The position numbers and the translations under genes were made by a program. The notes below the pieces were generated by a model. That model made no database searches, was not told the DNA's origin, and saw only the letters and a list, made by a program, of their open reading frames with translations. Shown piece after piece: positions 1 through 8,075 of a DNA stretch of 64,000 nucleotides (its first letter is position 1; every line of letters begins with the position of its first letter). The stretch lies in contig NZ_JABFHF010000005.1 in assembly GCF_015476655.1 (NCBI RefSeq), forward strand, positions 205,829 to 269,828. Reading direction: 5' to 3'. This DNA is from Aquiflexum lacus. Its GTDB lineage: Bacteria; Bacteroidota; Bacteroidia; Cytophagales; Cyclobacteriaceae.

Positions 1-194
1 TTAATAGAGAAAATCTTTGGCTGATTTGATTCTAAACCCGAAGTGTAGTCTTCTTCTTTTGCATTTGAAATTCTTATGAAATATTGAGGTTTTTCATGTA
101 GTGACGCCTGAACCACCATCTCATTGGTTAATTTATATTTCTCTTCACCTTTGATAAGAGAAAAGACATATTGGCTTTTAAAAAAATCACTCAT
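1..194 (-). CDS. partial hypothetical protein, runs off left edge
   Basis: The first 64 codons of a gene read leftwards and are still open at the window edge. It starts with ATG at 194 and overlaps the last 8 bases of the DUF4145 gene, so it looks translationally coupled to the hsd operon. The visible N-terminus (MSDFFKSQYVFSLIKGEEKY) is polar, has no signal peptide, and does not resemble the start of HsdR. The family cannot be named from this piece. It belongs to the same transcription unit as hsdS and hsdM by spacing. Confidence 0.6.
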   Translation of the reverse strand, partial: MSDFFKSQYVFSLIKGEEKYKLTNEMVVQASLHEKPQYFIRISNAKEEDYTSGLESNQPKIFSI

Positions 195-825
195 CTTTCT
201 TTTTATTGTCTCTACCTTCAATTCCTTTAAGCTTTTCTTCTGGCAATCCATTATAGATTTCATCTACCTGCTTTGGTAGCGTGATCATATACTCCACAAT
301 CAGATTCGTTAAAGAGAAAAGTTTTCCAACGGTTTCTGGATCATCGGTATCAATCTGGCCAGGATGCACTGCGTCATTTCCAATTACCCGGACTGAATCC
401 AGCGCTTTTTGAACCATTGGTGGTAGGCCTCTTTTGACTATTTTGCCAATATCTGTATTGATATTCTTACCTTCTTCTCCTAGTTCTTTACAAAGAATCT
501 GAATTCCAAGTCGCAGTAAAGCCGCCGCACCTCTAGGGGATTGATTATGGATAATTGAAGCTTCATTATACAATTTCAAAACGGATTCTGGCATATCTGA
601 ATTAGGGAATGGAGCACTTCCACTGTTTGGGTACCTCAATTTTCCATTTACCCAAACTGTCGATTCTTCACAATTATGGCATGTTCCTATCCACAAAGGG
701 TTTGAAGATTGTAATTGTTCAGTATAACCATCCCATGACCGGGACCACCAACTTTGCATAGAAACTGTATTACAATGCGGGCAAGTAAAAGACTTTTCTC
801 CAACTATTGGTCGTATGTACTTCAT
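187..825 (-). CDS. DUF4145 domain protein of the restriction locus
   Basis: A 212-residue cytoplasmic protein. Residues 15-55 form a zinc-ribbon-like module with two CxxC pairs (CPHC and CHNC). An all-helical domain follows, with the conserved block RVIGNDAVHPG near residues 145-156, typical of DUF4145. This family is often found beside type I restriction-modification genes, and its fold is generally grouped with HEPN-like helical domains, but its role is not established. It starts 4 bases after the hsdS stop and overlaps the next gene by 8 bases, so it is part of the hsd operon. The charged tail (GRDNKKKDE) is the family-variable part. A nuclease or accessory role would be inference. Confidence 0.8.
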   Translation of the reverse strand: MKYIRPIVGEKSFTCPHCNTVSMQSWWSRSWDGYTEQLQSSNPLWIGTCHNCEESTVWVNGKLRYPNSGSAPFPNSDMPESVLKLYNEASIIHNQSPRGAAALLRLGIQILCKELGEEGKNINTDIGKIVKRGLPPMVQKALDSVRVIGNDAVHPGQIDTDDPETVGKLFSLTNLIVEYMITLPKQVDEIYNGLPEEKLKGIEGRDNKKKDE

Positions 826-829
826 ATAT

Positions 830-2083
830 TTAGAAAATTTGATTGATTAGGGATTTTTGGAGGTTACGGGATGTTAATATTTTTGACTCCACATTAATAA
901 TACTATCCTCAATTTTTTTCGAATACTCTCCTGCATATTCCTGCTCCTTTAAGCTTGGAACAATTATTTGCAATCTTAATAAGCTTTCAGATTGTACTGC
1001 AGCTTGACCTATCCATTTGGTACAAAGTCTTTCAAATAGTCCAATATCAAAGTGAAACTTCAACCATAAATAGAGGAATTTTTGGGTTATTATATTTTTA
1101 TTGGCTCGTAAGCGGGTAAAATGATTGCTGAACGTAAAGCCAACTATTTCATCTGTTGCCAATATGCTTTTCCCTACTAAATCTTCGCTATTAGTATTAC
1201 AAAAAAGAACATCATCAACTTCGATTAAATATCTTTCAATATTAATCCTAAAAGGAATCATTGCCACTTTCTCTAAATCAATTCTACCTTCTCTAGTTAC
1301 ATTGTTCATTCTTAACTGAGGAATGCCATTATCATCTCGTTGCCCCTCAGCAAAACCGTTTTGAAAGTCGGAAATAACATCAGAGAGTTTAATAGTCAGC
1401 CAACCAACAGGAAATTCTCGCTCTTCCCAAAAAGTTTGAAAAAGAGATTTACACTTTAATGGTTTCTTGTCTAAATCATGATCAATGTGTGAAGTAAAGA
1501 TTTGCCAAATAAAAGCCTTCAACTTCTTTTTTAACCTCTCCAAAACCTCCCTCTCCCTCTCAATCACCTCATCCATCACCCAAAGCAATTCAGCCAAGCG
1601 AGCCTGTTCGGCTTTGGGGGGAAGGAGGAATTCGTAGTTGGCTAGGTCTTTAAATTTTACCCTGGGAGATAGTCCTCCTGCTGAATGCTTGATAGCATAA
1701 TCAAAAAACTTTTCATTGTGAACGATAAAGGGAAGCAACTCTGACAAAAGCTCTTTTTTGGCTCTTAAGACAGTAATATCTCCGGAACAAATTCCATCAA
1801 ATTCTGCTTGAGCAGCTTTTTTTAAATAAGCCCTTCTTCTGCCAAACAGCACATCACCTTTTCGGAACTTCTTAGTAAAGGTGGTACTTTCTTCTATTGT
1901 AGCAGACTTGCGAAGATGAAAATCTCCTGAGTCAATATGTTCTAAACCTACCACATGCTCAATACTTTCAGCAATGATATCCTTGCAAATTTCTTTAGGT
2001 TCGGCTACTAGATCGCCGAATTTGACCAGCTTCCAATTTGACTTATCAATATTCAAATCGGTATAGTTCATTACTTCTTCCAT
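830..2083 (-). CDS. hsdS: type I restriction-modification specificity subunit HsdS
   Basis: A 417-residue DNA-recognition subunit with the usual two-domain layout. The first target-recognition domain spans roughly residues 15-160. A central coiled helix spans about 160-205 (starting LPPKAEQARLAELL and rich in E, R and K). The second recognition domain spans about 220-370, starting FPVGWLTIKLSDV, followed by a distal helix to the C-terminus. The two recognition domains differ, so the predicted target is bipartite and asymmetric. The ATG overlaps the hsdM TAA by one base (TAATG), showing translational coupling. A second in-frame ATG five codons in (MNYTDL) is a possible alternative start. It would direct methylation with HsdM; no hsdR is visible in the window. 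Confidence 0.92.
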   Translation of the reverse strand: MEEVMNYTDLNIDKSNWKLVKFGDLVAEPKEICKDIIAESIEHVVGLEHIDSGDFHLRKSATIEESTTFTKKFRKGDVLFGRRRAYLKKAAQAEFDGICSGDITVLRAKKELLSELLPFIVHNEKFFDYAIKHSAGGLSPRVKFKDLANYEFLLPPKAEQARLAELLWVMDEVIEREREVLERLKKKLKAFIWQIFTSHIDHDLDKKPLKCKSLFQTFWEEREFPVGWLTIKLSDVISDFQNGFAEGQRDDNGIPQLRMNNVTREGRIDLEKVAMIPFRINIERYLIEVDDVLFCNTNSEDLVGKSILATDEIVGFTFSNHFTRLRANKNIITQKFLYLWLKFHFDIGLFERLCTKWIGQAAVQSESLLRLQIIVPSLKEQEYAGEYSKKIEDSIINVESKILTSRNLQKSLINQIF

Positions 2084-3549
2084 TACCCTTTTAAAATTTC
2101 AAAAAGCTGATTCATACTACTTTTAAGTTCTTCCCCTTGGCTTTCCCAGTTTTCATAAGCAAGTGGAAAAGGGAGAATCGAATCAGCCTCCGCCTTTTCA
2201 GGCCTAACATACAGACTAATTGCCATGTTGCCTTTATTATCCAGTATATCATCTATTGAAACTACTGCTGCAAAATTGTCTATATCCTCAAATCGTTGAT
2301 AAGCCTCAAAAATCCTATCAAGATGATTATCCAGTAGGTATCCAATAGTTTTCTCCTGTTTCACTTCATGCACTGCATTGATGAAAAGTACCTTTCCCTT
2401 TCTTTCTTCACTCTTGTTGGTTTTGGTAATCAACAAACAAGCTTCCATTGGAGAATTATAAAACAGATTTGGTCCCAAGCCAATGACACATTCCACCAAG
2501 TCTGCTTCGATCATCTTTTTTCTCATTTCACCTTCTGATTCCCGAAATAGGATTCCATGTGGCCAAAGGGAAATAGACCGTCCATTCCTTTCATCCAAAC
2601 TCTTTTGTATATGCTGCTGAAAAGCATAATCAGCACATCCCTGTGGCGGAGTTCCCCAAGCATTCCTGCCATAAGGATCATTTTCAAAACCTTTTCTATC
2701 CCAAGCCTTGATAGAGTAGGGTGGGTTGGCCAGGATGACATTGAATTTCTTCAGTTCATCATGCTCCAAGAAAGCAGGTTGGGCCAAAGTGTCTCCCCGC
2801 ACTATACTGAACTCCTCTATGCCATGCATAAACATATTCATCCTAGCAATGGCCGAAGTAATCAGATTGATCTCTTGTCCATAAAGCCTGAGTGTTCGGT
2901 ATTCCTTTCCTTCTTCTTTGAGGTGAAGGGCACAGTTCAGCAATAAACCACCCGATCCACAGGTCGGGTCATAGACTGACTCTCCCGGTTGGGGGTCCAT
3001 GATTTTGGTCATCAGCTTCACCACCGTCCGGTTGGTATAAAACTCCGCAGCCGTATGTCCACTGTCATCCGCAAATTCCTTGATCAGGTATTCATAAGCA
3101 TTCCCCAGCTTATCATCCGCAACCGCACTCAAGTTGAGCTTTTGTTTGGAAAAATGTTCGATCAGGTTGATCAGCGTAGCATCAGAAAGCCTTTCCTTAT
3201 TGGTCCAACTGGCATCGCCAAAAATCCCGTAAAGTGTATCTGGATTCGCTTTTTCGATTTCTCGCATGGCATTTTGCAGGGCCATTCCCACATTGGTGGT
3301 AGTTTCCCGCACGGTATTCCAATGCGATTGTTCAGGCACCTGAAAGTGATGGTTTTCTGCAAAAGCTGCATATTCCATATCGCCGTCACTTTCTTTCAGT
3401 GCATTCTCAAACTCCTCCTCATACACATCACAGATCCGCTTGAAGAAAAGCAGTGGAAAGATATACTGCTTATAATCTCCCGCATCGATGGTGCCCCTCA
3501 ATATCTTCGCCGCACCCCAAAGGTATTTTTCGAGTTCTTGTTGGGTCAT
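2083..3549 (-). CDS. hsdM: type I N6-adenine methyltransferase HsdM (copy 1)
   Basis: A 488-residue adenine methyltransferase of the type I M-subunit family. An HsdM N-terminal helical domain (about 1-140) is followed by the SAM-binding motif I DPTCGSGG (about 194-201) and the catalytic NPPY (about 275-278). These are the expected features of a class gamma N6-adenine methylase. One oddity is EFYTNR at about 169-174, where the second HsdM here and most relatives have EFYTPR. It is translationally coupled to hsdS downstream. It shares extensive similarity with the HsdM encoded at 4214-5710, so the locus carries two diverged M genes and one S gene. A cluster of CACAGAT repeats lies just upstream of its start. 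Confidence 0.93.
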   Translation of the reverse strand: MTQQELEKYLWGAAKILRGTIDAGDYKQYIFPLLFFKRICDVYEEEFENALKESDGDMEYAAFAENHHFQVPEQSHWNTVRETTTNVGMALQNAMREIEKANPDTLYGIFGDASWTNKERLSDATLINLIEHFSKQKLNLSAVADDKLGNAYEYLIKEFADDSGHTAAEFYTNRTVVKLMTKIMDPQPGESVYDPTCGSGGLLLNCALHLKEEGKEYRTLRLYGQEINLITSAIARMNMFMHGIEEFSIVRGDTLAQPAFLEHDELKKFNVILANPPYSIKAWDRKGFENDPYGRNAWGTPPQGCADYAFQQHIQKSLDERNGRSISLWPHGILFRESEGEMRKKMIEADLVECVIGLGPNLFYNSPMEACLLITKTNKSEERKGKVLFINAVHEVKQEKTIGYLLDNHLDRIFEAYQRFEDIDNFAAVVSIDDILDNKGNMAISLYVRPEKAEADSILPFPLAYENWESQGEELKSSMNQLFEILKG

Positions 3550-3568
3550 ATTATTTTGTTTACCACAG

Positions 3569-3735
3569 ATTTATACAGTTGGTTCACCACAGATTTACAC
3601 AGATTTGCACAGATTCTTATTTTAGTGTTGGTTTTTAGCTAAAGTGTAATTTGTTTTATTCTTCATTTACAATAATTTTTTGACCAAAAATTACTCAGAA
3701 TTTTATCTGTGTTAATCTGAGCAATCTGCGGTGCA
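3569..3735. repeat. CACAGATT direct and inverted repeats, upstream of hsdM copy 1
   Basis: Between hsdM copy 1 and the GxxExxY gene, short units of the type (TTCAC)CACAGATT(TA/TG)CACAGATT recur between 3569 and 3616, and their reverse complements (ATCTGTGTTAATCTGAGCAATCTGCGGTG in pieces) occur at 3705-3735. The arms could pair across about 90 bases. The same words reappear on the other side of the GxxExxY gene at 4172-4237, so this gene is bracketed by the repeat. Confidence 0.75.
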
Positions 3736-3740
3736 ATCAT

Positions 3741-4112
3741 TCACATTATAATTCTGTTAATTCCTTTTTTCATATCCTGTACATTAAAGTTCAGCAAGAG
3801 TCCAAGTTTCAAACCTGATAATTTGAGATAGGTCATGACTTGGGCTTTGTGAATTGATGCAATTTCATCTACAGCCTTCAATTCCAAAATTATCTTTTTT
3901 TCTACCAAAAGATCTATCCTGTAACCTGCTTCCAGCAATTTGTTGTCATACTCCACAGGAAGCACTTTCTGTCTCTCGACAAAAATCCCGGATTTCAATA
4001 GTTCATATTCCAAACATACTTCATAGGTTGACTCCAACAATCCAGGTCCCAAAGCGCCATGTACCTTATAAACGCATCCGATAATTTTATATGACAAATC
4101 ATTCAATTCCAT
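3741..4112 (-). CDS. GxxExxY family protein
   Basis: A 123-residue protein of the GxxExxY family. The signature GPGLLESTYE is near residues 22-31. A PD-(D/E)xK-nuclease-like core follows, with D68 in YRIDLLVEKK and the E-L-K of ILELKAVDEIASIHKAQ about ten residues later. The family has a nuclease-like fold, but no experimentally settled function is known to me. It lies between the two hsdM genes in the same orientation, with 191 bases to hsdM copy 1 and 101 bases to hsdM copy 2, and both gaps are packed with CACAGAT repeats. This suggests that the gene and repeats arrived together as one unit. Length is normal and the frame intact. Confidence 0.88.
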   Translation of the reverse strand: MELNDLSYKIIGCVYKVHGALGPGLLESTYEVCLEYELLKSGIFVERQKVLPVEYDNKLLEAGYRIDLLVEKKIILELKAVDEIASIHKAQVMTYLKLSGLKLGLLLNFNVQDMKKGINRIIM

Positions 4113-4171
4113 GAACTATAATATTTAGGTACTTGAAGTTGTATTAAATCAATTCCAGTTTCAATATAGTT

Positions 4172-4237
4172 TTCACCACAGATTCCACAGATTTTCTCAG
4201 ATTTTAATCTGTGTCAATCTGAGATATCTGTGGTGAA
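4172..4237. repeat. long imperfect palindrome of CACAGAT type at the 3' end of hsdM copy 2
   Basis: The outer arms TTCACCACAGAT (4172-4183) and ATCTGTGGTGAA (4226-4237) are perfect 12-base inverted repeats. Inner pieces (CAGATTTTAATCTG around 4198-4211) are also palindromic. The right arm lies inside the coding end of hsdM copy 2 and encodes its last residues (KFTTDISD), so the repeat forms the C-terminus of that methylase. It could act as a terminator-like hairpin, although no T-run follows. Confidence 0.8.
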
Positions 4238-5710
4238 CTTTAATAGAATCTTTTTAAATCTTTCCTCAGCCTTTTGACTTTCCTCCCATGCTTTTTTCAG
4301 ATCCGCCAAAGCCTCTTCTACAGAAGGCAGGTTATCCTCTATGACCTTTTCTACATAAAGCGGCATATTCAGGTTGTAGTCGTTCTCTTCAATATCTTCC
4401 AAGGAGGCTACTTTGACATAATTGTCCACATCCTGAAATTCTTTGAACCAGGTGAATATTTGCTTGACATTTTCAGGTTCAAGGAAATTTTGTGCCCTGC
4501 CCACTCTCACCTGATCAGAACCATCAATGAATAGCACTTTTCTTTTTTTCTCCGCAGTCTTGTTCTGCTTGAATACCATCACACAAGCTGCTAATTGGGT
4601 GCCATAGAAGATATTGGAACCAAGCCCAATCACCGCTTCCAACAAATCCTGTTTGAGTAAAGCTTCTCGGATTCTTCCTTCTGCACCTTTTCGGAACAAG
4701 GCACCATGGGGCAGAACCACAGTCATTCGGCCTGTGCTGTTCATGGACTTGATCATGTGCTGCACCCAAGCCATATCTCCGTTGCCTTTCGGTGGCACTC
4801 CTGCTATATTTCTTCCGTATGGATCGTTCACCCAATTTTCACTTCCCCAATCATCTAAGGAAAAAGGCGGGTTAGCAATCACACAGTCAAAAGTTTTTAA
4901 TCCATCCGCAGAAAAGAAAGCAGGATTCCGTAAAGTATCTCCCCTTACAATCTGAAAATCTTCAATTCCATGCAGGAACATATTCATTCTTGCGATGGAA
5001 CTGGAGGTAAGATTTTTCTCCTGCCCATAAAGGGTCAGCGTTCTGTAATCTTCCCCTGCTTCCCGTAGGTGATCCACACATTCCAATAACATACCACCTG
5101 TGCCACAAGCAGGATCATATACACTTTCTCCCTCATGTGGATCCAAGATCAATCCCAATAAATGGACTACTGACCGTGGGGTATAGAATTCCCCAGCTTT
5201 CTTATTGGTCAAGTCAGCAAAGTGCTTGATCAAATACTCATAAGCTTGCCCAAGGATATCCGGTTCTACCAGTGAGTTGGAAAGGTTGTATTGTGAAAAA
5301 TGCTCTATCAGATCAATCAGCAATCTATCAGAAAGTTTGTTCTTATTACTCCATTGCGCATCACCAAAAATCCCATATAACAATTCCTGATTGGCCTGTT
5401 CTATTCCTCTGAAAGCTTTTTCGATCGCTTGCCCTACATTGGTTGTCGTCTGCCTTACATCATTCCAATGACAGCCAATCGGCACTTCAAACCTATGGAA
5501 TTCAGGCAACATCGCATATTCAATATCTCCTCCTGATTCTTCCAAAGCTTGCTGATATTCCTCATCATAGACATCAGAAAGCCTTTTGAAAAACAGCAAG
5601 GGAAAAATATACACCTTAAAATCCGAAGCATCCACCGGACCTTTTAAGATCCACGCGGCTTTGGAAAGGTACTGTTCGAGTTGGGAGAGGGTGAGTTTGG
5701 ATTCCTTCAT
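4214..5710 (-). CDS. hsdM: type I N6-adenine methyltransferase HsdM (copy 2)
   Basis: A 498-residue second M subunit, first gene of the leftward restriction unit. The HsdM N-terminal domain is followed by EFYTPRSVVHLL (about 174-185), the SAM motif DPACGTGG (about 199-206) and catalytic NPPF (about 280-283). The paralogue at 2083-3549 aligns along its whole length but is clearly diverged, so this is not a recent tandem duplication. No hsdS follows it directly; the GxxExxY cassette comes next. It may share the one HsdS, or be what remains of a second system. The last residues are encoded by the CACAGAT repeat, which suggests that the natural C-terminus was altered by the insertion. Confidence 0.92.
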   Translation of the reverse strand: MKESKLTLSQLEQYLSKAAWILKGPVDASDFKVYIFPLLFFKRLSDVYDEEYQQALEESGGDIEYAMLPEFHRFEVPIGCHWNDVRQTTTNVGQAIEKAFRGIEQANQELLYGIFGDAQWSNKNKLSDRLLIDLIEHFSQYNLSNSLVEPDILGQAYEYLIKHFADLTNKKAGEFYTPRSVVHLLGLILDPHEGESVYDPACGTGGMLLECVDHLREAGEDYRTLTLYGQEKNLTSSSIARMNMFLHGIEDFQIVRGDTLRNPAFFSADGLKTFDCVIANPPFSLDDWGSENWVNDPYGRNIAGVPPKGNGDMAWVQHMIKSMNSTGRMTVVLPHGALFRKGAEGRIREALLKQDLLEAVIGLGSNIFYGTQLAACVMVFKQNKTAEKKRKVLFIDGSDQVRVGRAQNFLEPENVKQIFTWFKEFQDVDNYVKVASLEDIEENDYNLNMPLYVEKVIEDNLPSVEEALADLKKAWEESQKAEERFKKILLKFTTDISD

Positions 5711-5861
5711 TTAAAATCTGGTTGAAAAAAGCATTTCTCAAAGATAAAAGAATTGGGGAAAGAGATGGATTTATTTTTAAGTTGCTTTTTGATAAAATTC
5801 ATCAATAAGTATTTTTTAGTTTATTTTTCATTAAATCATCTATACAAACAATGTAATAATA

Positions 5862-6083
5862 TATGACACCCAAAATGGACTGCCTTCTGCCACCCCTTCC
5901 AAGACCATCAAGGAAAATCCTTATGGGGGATTGGATATCTATGAAAACAAAAACGGCATTCCCGGCATTGTTCCCCATCAGACCCTCAAACCCAATACCC
6001 ACGGAGGCTACGATGTGTACCAAAACAAAAACGGGATTCCCTCTATCACTCCGACTGCTGTGATTAAGAAAAAGGATGAGTAG
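5862..6083 (+). pseudogene. NGIPSI-repeat gene, copy A (5' truncated)
   Basis: An open frame without a start codon begins in the middle of the repeat protein and ends at TAG 6083. It encodes three units: YDTQNGLPSATPSKTIK, then IYENKNGIPGIVPHQTLK, then VYQNKNGIPSITPTAVIK, with the tail KKKDE. The upstream part, including the signal peptide, is missing and replaced by AT-rich DNA behind hsdM copy 2. The stop is followed by a G-run and then by a degenerate copy of the palindrome (about 6091-6111). The unit content matches copy F almost exactly, so both derive from a longer ancestral gene. Confidence 0.8.
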
Positions 6084-6088
6084 GGGGG

Positions 6089-6118
6089 GAGGGTAATTGC
6101 AAATCACACCCAGCGGAG
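6089..6118 (+). repeat. GTAATTGCAAAT palindrome, copy 1 (degenerate)
   Basis: GGGTAATTGCAAATCACACCCAGCGG (read in two pieces) follows directly on repeat-gene copy A. Compared with intact copies it lacks TG in the left arm and has a C for T in the right arm, so pairing is impaired. The trailing CCCAGCGGAGG word is conserved. Confidence 0.7.
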
Positions 6119-6188
6119 GAAACAAAAAGTTTATTATAGTAATTTTAATGTTTATATTTGAAAAAATTTTACATATAAGACTATTAAA

Positions 6189-7451
6189 ATGGTATTAGAA
6201 ATCCGATTGAGTAATTTTTTCTCCATTAAGGATGAAGTCTGTATTGATTTTCGAGCTGCAAATATCAAATCAGCCAATGCGAGAGCATTAGCTGACAATG
6301 TGTTTCACCATGAGAAAACCGATATCCTTAAAACTATCGTGATGTATGGCGCCAATGCTTCAGGGAAAAGCAATGTGATCAAGGCTATCCGTTTTTGTAA
6401 CACCCTGGTATTTAGATCACACATGCATAATGAAAATACGGTTTTCAATTTCAAGCCTTTTAAGTTTAACGGTTTCAGTAATAAACCTAGTAAGTATTTT
6501 ATCCGCTTTATATCCAATGAAATCGAGTATGAATACGCTTTTAGTCTAACCACTAATCAAATTATAGAAGAAAGTTTACACTTTTATCCAAAGGGAAGAA
6601 TCAAGGAAGTCTTTACCCGAGATGAAAGAAAAGGGAAAGAGAAGAGCGATATTTACACTTTTAGAGATGTCATCAAAAGACCCATGGATGTGGCCGAAAA
6701 TACATCAAACAAAACGCTCTACATCAGCAGAGCAAGTCAAATGGACAGAGAAATTCCTAAGGAGATTTTCAATTACTTTCACAATACATTTATCCTTCAA
6801 TATTTAGGTTTTGGTATCTCTGCGATTGAAAAGCTTAGTAAGGAAAATACAGAGCTATTGATTGATGCATTGAAAATCGCTGATAGTGATATCGTTGATG
6901 TTAAAATCAGATCATTGAAACAACCTGGAAAAAACTTCAATGCCAATCTGGATACTTTGACGGTGACTGTTGAAGAAGTTGTTCAAGAAAGACTTCAAAT
7001 TACAACATTTCATAAGAGAGACCCGCAGAAAGGTTTTGACTTCTTGACGGAGGAATCCCAAGGTACTATTAAGTTGTTTTTCATCATGCTGACTATCATG
7101 GATATTGTAAAAAACAACAAGATATTGCTAATTGATGAAATAGAGGAGAGCCTTCATCCGAAAATCATTGAGTATATCTTCAATTTCTTTAGAGCAAGCA
7201 AGAGTGCCCAATTGCTTTGCACCACACACAACACCAAATTTTTGGATCTCAAGAAAATGCGGAAAGACCAGATTTACTTTGTGAATAAAAAAGAGGATGC
7301 TTCTACAGATGTATATTCTCTTTATGATTTCAGCGACTTTAGAGATACTATGGACTTGGAAAAAGCATACCTTCAGGGAAGGTTTGATGCGGTACCGATT
7401 ATAAATGACTCTTTGGAAACTTTAAAAGAAAAATTGTTGGTGCCAAAATGA
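6189..7451 (+). CDS. RloA-like AAA/ABC-type ATPase (AbiL/RloAB-type defence)
   Basis: A 420-residue ATPase with the SMC/ABC-like layout of RloA/AbiLi and other AAA_15/AAA_21 proteins. N-terminal strand LEIRLSNFFSIKDEV is followed by Walker A GANASGKS (about 54-61). The C-terminal half carries Walker B LLIDEIEESLHP (about 313-324), a TTHN H-loop-like element and the tail YLQGRFDAVP common to these proteins. Such ATPases work with a TOPRIM partner in phage defence. The partner here, RloB, overlaps by 4 bases (ATGA) but is truncated. Repeat-gene copies flank the module on both sides. The ATPase frame itself is intact. Confidence 0.85.
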   Translation: MVLEIRLSNFFSIKDEVCIDFRAANIKSANARALADNVFHHEKTDILKTIVMYGANASGKSNVIKAIRFCNTLVFRSHMHNENTVFNFKPFKFNGFSNKPSKYFIRFISNEIEYEYAFSLTTNQIIEESLHFYPKGRIKEVFTRDERKGKEKSDIYTFRDVIKRPMDVAENTSNKTLYISRASQMDREIPKEIFNYFHNTFILQYLGFGISAIEKLSKENTELLIDALKIADSDIVDVKIRSLKQPGKNFNANLDTLTVTVEEVVQERLQITTFHKRDPQKGFDFLTEESQGTIKLFFIMLTIMDIVKNNKILLIDEIEESLHPKIIEYIFNFFRASKSAQLLCTTHNTKFLDLKKMRKDQIYFVNKKEDASTDVYSLYDFSDFRDTMDLEKAYLQGRFDAVPIINDSLETLKEKLLVPK

Positions 7452-7717
7452 TTATTTCAAACCCATCGATTGAATTATGGTTTTTGTATCATTACACGAA
7501 CCAAAAAGCTGTCATATCTACCAATGATTGTATCAAAGAGCTATCAAATCGGAACAGGAACCAATACAAGAAAGGGGTGATTGATAAAAATCTCCGGGAA
7601 AAACTGGATGCTGAATGTAAGAAAGCCTGCGAAAGAGCAAAGACCTCACAACTTTTTCAAAACCCATCATCTAATATCTATGAACTGATCGAAGATTTGG
7701 AGAGTGTTAAAAAGTAA
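7448..7717 (+). pseudogene. RloB-like protein, C-terminal fragment
   Basis: 89 residues beginning MIISNPSIELWFLYHY, which corresponds to the SNPxFELWLLLHF block near the end of the RloB/AbiLii family (PF13707 type). The N-terminal part of that family, which holds the TOPRIM-like catalytic residues, is absent, so this fragment should not be an active nuclease. The ATG overlaps the ATPase stop (ATGA), so translation coupling is preserved or was recreated by the deletion. I infer an internal deletion that removed roughly the first 100 or more codons of rloB. A functional short variant cannot be excluded. Confidence 0.7.
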
Positions 7718-7750
7718 AGTCAAAACAAGAAGGACCATTACTTAAATAAA

Positions 7751-7979
7751 TCCAAATGTCATCGCCATGAAAACCCATATCCTGACCCTCGTTTCTTTCT
7801 TCTTCTGCCTGACCCTTGCAGCCCAGACTTACCAGAAATACCCGACCCAAAACGGTATCCCGTCTATTAATCCTAGCACGACCGTCAAACAGCCCCCAAT
7901 ACTCTGAATGTGTACCAAAACAATAACGGGATTCCCTCTATCACTCCGACTGCTGTTATTAATAAAAAGGATGAGTAGG
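7751..7979 (+). pseudogene. NGIPSI-repeat gene, copy B (frameshifted)
   Basis: The conserved leader box TCCAAATGTCATCGCC is followed by ATG 7767 and the signal peptide MKTHILTLVSFFFCLTLAAQ and the first unit YQKYPTQNGIPSINPSTTVK. A 7-base deletion relative to the intact copies (AAACAGCCCCCAATAC instead of AAACCCGGCACTTCCCCC) shifts the frame, so translation stops at 7907 after 46 codons. The last unit (VYQNNNGIPSITPTAVI) survives in another frame up to the TAG at 7979, followed by a G-run. Confidence 0.8.
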
Positions 7980-8027
7980 GGGGATTTTTTTGATGATGCA
8001 GGGATTCTAGTTAGAATAAAAAACAAT

Positions 8028-8075
8028 CATAAGTATATGAAAGGAGATTATACTTTTCTGACATTAGATGGAGGT
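8028..8075 (+). pseudogene. scrap of alpha/beta hydrolase gene
   Basis: By hand alignment 44 of 48 bases match 22614-22661 of the hydrolase pseudogene further right; the translation is HKYMKGDYTFLTLDGG. It is a C-terminal piece of the same gene as 18177-19019. It ends precisely where the AlbA_2/HATPase fragment begins, so an illegitimate junction lies at about 8075. Confidence 0.75.

Noticed and set aside
2989..3642. Long open frame on the + strand opposite hsdM copy 1
   Set aside because: It is antisense to a well-supported methyltransferase, has no recognisable domain, and its composition is that of a shadow frame.
7448..7717. Sequencing error splitting a full-length rloB
   Set aside because: The missing N-terminal part is not found upstream in any frame, since the ATPase gene abuts directly; a real deletion is more likely.
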